Shown here in pieces: positions 8,187-10,175 of a stretch of 10,175 bases of DNA. The translations under genes were made by a program, and so were the position numbers. The notes under the pieces were generated by a model that did not search any database, was not told where the DNA came from, and was given only the letters and a program-made list of their open reading frames with translations. Origin of the DNA: an uncultured Oscillospiraceae bacterium (lineage in GTDB: Bacteria; Bacillota; Clostridia; Oscillospirales; Oscillospiraceae). The stretch spans positions 1 through 10,175 of the forward strand of contig CAAERF010000319.1 in assembly GCA_900758315.1 (NCBI GenBank), written 5' to 3'. Positions within the stretch are counted from its first letter, which is position 1. Each line of letters begins with the position of its first letter.

Positions 8187-8220
8187 CCAAATCAACTCAA
8201 AGCCAATCCGGACAGTGTAT

Positions 8221-8265
8221 AAAAAAGTCAATGGCTGACCGGTCAAATGACTGGTCAGCCATTGA
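8221..8265 (-). terminator. Strong intrinsic terminator after the MFS transporter gene
   Basis: Two 17-base arms (8228-8244 and 8249-8265) pair around the loop AAAT with a single G-T wobble. Read on the minus strand, the hairpin is followed after one C by six Ts (8226-8221). No T-run follows on the plus strand, so it acts in one direction. It begins about 45 bases after the transporter stop and ends about 75 bases before the glycosidase start. It therefore separates the transporter transcript from the seven-gene catabolic operon unless there is readthrough or antitermination. Confidence 0.9.
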
Positions 8266-8310
8266 TCGCATCACGGATTAAACGGCCTGTATACTATAAT
8301 GCCTACGGGA

Positions 8311-9687
8311 TCAGCGGTCAAATTCATCACCCGTGATCTTGGCCATATCAGCACCTTTGGTCTCTCCCAGTTTGGTCATCACAATGACAAGGCACAGCAG
8401 CACCAGCGGGATGCAGATCACACCACATACCAGCGCCAAAGAAGAAACATAGCGCATGCAGATCGAGATGATGGTGGTAGAAACGATACCTCCAGCGATC
8501 AGGACCAGCGACAGAGTCCCAAGGACAGATGCGCGCAGATTGGTCGGGGTGGACTCGCCGGGGATAACCAGATACAGCAGGTCGCTCACACTCCAGTAAG
8601 CACCTACGAAAACGCCGTAGCAAGCACCTACCAGGTAGGCATTCCAGCCTTGGAAAGCCGCAAATACGAACGCGCCCAGCATCACAAAGCAGACCATACC
8701 CATGGTCAGGGCGGAACGCTTACGGCCCAAACGGTCGGTCAGGAAACCGCCCAAGAACGTCATACAGGCATTAAGGATCGGGTAGGCTACAAGTGCCTGG
8801 TTGATTTGATCACCATTCATGCCGGAAGTGGACATGATGGAGGTGTAAAAACCTGTTACACCAATAGACATCGCAAAGACAAAGGCTGCCAACGCATTCC
8901 AACGAAGCTGGCGATGATGGGCAATAAAGCGGATAGCATGAAACACACCACCGGTCTCGCCCTTTTTCTTGGTTTCTTCGCTCGCCACTCCGGAATTTTC
9001 CAAATGCTCGATTCGCTGCTTAAGGAAGACCGGCGTTTCACGGAGAGCTACGAAGCTAATGATAGCCACACTAAAAGCCAAAATGACAGGAACAATCAGA
9101 ACATTGCGCCACTTGGTAACAACGTCACCCATAAAAGCCATTCGCAGGAAGGGGATACCGGCAACGCCGATATAGGCAATTGCCTTCGTCATAGAACAAA
9201 GCTTGGCACGGTGCTGTTCCGGGGCGCATTCCATAATATACATAACCTGTACATCGTTAGGAATAAAGAACTTGATAACGAGCAAACCAACGATGTAGAC
9301 GTAGATGCTAGGTGCAACCATGCAGATCAGCAAACCCATCCCCATGCCAATGGTATTGATGAACAGGAACAGTCGCCGCCCCAAACGGTCCGCTAATGCC
9401 TTATAAAACGGAAGAATGAGGATGATGATATTGGCCGGCAGGGACATCAACGCAAGGTTGGACAAACCAATGTTAAAATCAATACCTTGTCTCATGACAA
9501 AAAAATCCGTAATCACTTCCGGCTGGATCGAACTGGAAATATTTGAAGTCAATTCATCCACAATATAGATAAGCGCCAGCATTGCAATCAAAAAAACAAA
9601 ATACCCTTTGCTTGTTGACTTCTCCAGTTGTTTTTTTCGTTTTTCCAATTCTGTAACACGTTTTGCATCCGTCATTGTTTTTTCCAT
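8311..9687 (-). CDS. MFS transporter, sugar-porter-like
   Basis: This 458-residue integral membrane protein has about twelve hydrophobic segments arranged as 6 + 6. The two halves each carry the MFS motif A after helices 2 and 8: DRLGRR (100-105) and DRLGRKR (318-324). RETPVF (216-221), at the end of the first half, is the equivalent of the sugar-porter PESPR/PETP motif. A charged central loop follows (about 222-260). An unusual charged, Lys/Glu-rich N-terminal extension of about 27 residues precedes helix 1 and may form a short helix. AGGAG lies seven bases before the ATG. It is the first gene of the locus and ends at its own terminator. I infer import of the glycoside or sugar used by the downstream enzymes; export of an end product is a less likely alternative. 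Confidence 0.88.
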   Translation of the reverse strand: MEKTMTDAKRVTELEKRKKQLEKSTSKGYFVFLIAMLALIYIVDELTSNISSSIQPEVITDFFVMRQGIDFNIGLSNLALMSLPANIIILILPFYKALADRLGRRLFLFINTIGMGMGLLICMVAPSIYVYIVGLLVIKFFIPNDVQVMYIMECAPEQHRAKLCSMTKAIAYIGVAGIPFLRMAFMGDVVTKWRNVLIVPVILAFSVAIISFVALRETPVFLKQRIEHLENSGVASEETKKKGETGGVFHAIRFIAHHRQLRWNALAAFVFAMSIGVTGFYTSIMSTSGMNGDQINQALVAYPILNACMTFLGGFLTDRLGRKRSALTMGMVCFVMLGAFVFAAFQGWNAYLVGACYGVFVGAYWSVSDLLYLVIPGESTPTNLRASVLGTLSLVLIAGGIVSTTIISICMRYVSSLALVCGVICIPLVLLCLVIVMTKLGETKGADMAKITGDEFDR

Positions 9688-9815
9688 ATCGATTCTCCTC
9701 GCATAATTAAGTTTTGGGTTTCATGGTCTAGTGCGGGATTTCTGTACACTTTACATTTCGATGCACTAACCGAGAGGGCACATCAGATCATCACCATTCA
9801 ATCACCGCCATTTGT

Positions 9816-9832
9816 GCAATTCGAACAATTGC
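9816..9832. promoter_or_regulatory. Palindrome in the transporter leader, possible operator
   Basis: GCAATT (9816-9821) and AATTGC (9827-9832) form a perfect inverted repeat around CGAAC. It lies about 40 bases downstream of the predicted transcription start. That position suits a roadblock repressor operator or an mRNA hairpin. No binding protein can be named from the window. Confidence 0.4.
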
Positions 9833-9877
9833 TTTCTACAATTTTCACCTTTTTTATTAATTGCGTTCTTTTGCTTC

Positions 9878-9906
9878 AGTATAATGCTGTCTCCCAAAAT
9901 AAACAA
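9878..9906 (-). promoter_or_regulatory. Candidate sigma-A promoter for the transporter
   Basis: On the minus strand the -35 element is TTGTTT (9906-9901, 3 of 6 matches) and the -10 element is TATACT (9883-9878, 5 of 6), with a 17-base spacer. A 4-bp dyad TCGC-AAAAA-GCGA (9907-9919) sits immediately upstream. Transcription would start near 9871, giving a leader of about 185 bases. The -10 is good and the -35 weak, which suggests a regulated promoter. Confidence 0.45.
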
Positions 9907-10054
9907 TCGCAAAAAGCGACACCCGGAAAAATATTTGTATCATTTTACGAGAATCATAGTCTTTGTTTCACTTTTCTCTCACGCTGCCCCCGAACACAGC
10001 ACTACAGCCATTCACTCTTTGACTGCTCTACTGCCACATTTAAGTTATACAGTA

Positions 10055-10143
10055 AAGGCAACACCGCACAATTCCCGCCTAACGGCTTAAGCACCGCTCC
10101 GGCGGCTGCGGCACGGCATCTGCGTTGCCAAAATGCTCGATAA
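10055..10143 (+). repeat. Right copy of 89-bp inverted repeat flanking the locus
   Basis: This is identical to the reverse complement of 81-169 at 88 of 89 positions. The core can fold. GGCAAC (10057-10062) pairs with GTTGCC (10124-10129), and after a 3-base bulge GCA (10066-10068) pairs with TGC (10121-10123). Inside, CCGC (10094-10097) pairs with GCGG (10102-10105) around a TCCG loop, extended by GCA/TGC with one bulged C. The copy lies upstream of the transporter promoter region and faces the opposite way to the left copy. Beyond 10143 the sequence diverges completely from the left flank. Confidence 0.85.
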
Positions 10144-10175
10144 TGTCGGGTTGCGGTACCCGCATCGTGCTTCGG

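Larger units (their letters stand above)
9688..10054. other. AT-rich intergenic leader, no gene seen
   Basis: The 367 bases upstream of the transporter are clearly richer in A and T than the genes. Plus-strand frames run through it, but they overlap the antisense transporter start or the right repeat. They have low-complexity Ser/Phe composition and no good ribosome binding site. The region holds a candidate minus-strand promoter and a palindrome (listed separately). No regulator gene, tRNA or recognisable riboswitch was found. Confidence 0.6.

Noticed and set aside
8299..9396. Long plus-strand open frame of 365 codons opposite the transporter
   Set aside because: It is a shadow of the transporter gene: Gln/His/Asn-rich composition with no domain-like pattern, antisense to a protein with clear MFS motifs.
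9688..9870. Riboswitch in the transporter leader
   Set aside because: No known aptamer consensus was recognised; only short palindromes are visible.
9628..10143. Plus-strand open frame of 171 codons in the leader region
   Set aside because: It overlaps the transporter start antisense, crosses the predicted promoter and runs into the repeat. No ribosome binding site or recognisable domain supports it.
81..10143. Insertion sequence or composite transposon ends
   Set aside because: There is no transposase gene in the window, and no target-site duplication is visible outside the repeats, so only an inverted repeat pair is reported.

Overview
The window carries one compact carbohydrate-use locus, entirely on the minus strand, of a kind typical of a gut Firmicute. 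Strong AGGAGG-type ribosome binding sites, tight translationally coupled genes and GC-rich coding sequence fit an Oscillospiraceae/Ruminococcaceae genome. The flanking repeat resembles intergenic repeats I associate with Faecalibacterium-like genomes, but that is memory, not a search, and the species is not established.

Layout in transcription order (right to left). An 89-bp repeat lies at 10055-10143. An AT-rich leader (9688-10054) holds a candidate promoter and a palindrome. An MFS transporter (8311-9687) follows and is closed by a strong intrinsic terminator (8221-8265). Then come seven tightly packed genes: a GH27/GH36-like alpha-glycosidase (6109-8145), a ureidoglycolate-lyase-fold protein (5591-6112), a class II ketose-bisphosphate-type aldolase (4740-5585), a PfkB-family sugar kinase (3728-4720), a FucI/AraA-family isomerase (2237-3709), an aldose-1-epimerase-like mutarotase (1218-2237) and an aldo/keto reductase (189-1169). 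The second copy of the 89-bp repeat, in inverted orientation, lies at 81-169.

Inferred joint function: the transporter imports a glycoside and the glycosidase frees an aldose. The mutarotase presents the right anomer and the isomerase makes a ketose. The kinase phosphorylates it, the aldolase splits it to dihydroxyacetone phosphate plus an aldehyde, and the reductase reduces the aldehyde to an excretable alcohol. This matches, role for role, the sulfo-EMP (sulfoquinovose) logic of the E. coli yih cluster and also 6-deoxysugar pathways that end in a diol. The protein families differ from the yih enzymes, however, and the sequence does not fix the substrate. The ureidoglycolate-lyase-like gene has no obvious role in such a pathway and is the most novel component. 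No transcriptional regulator, RNA gene, CRISPR array or transposase was seen.
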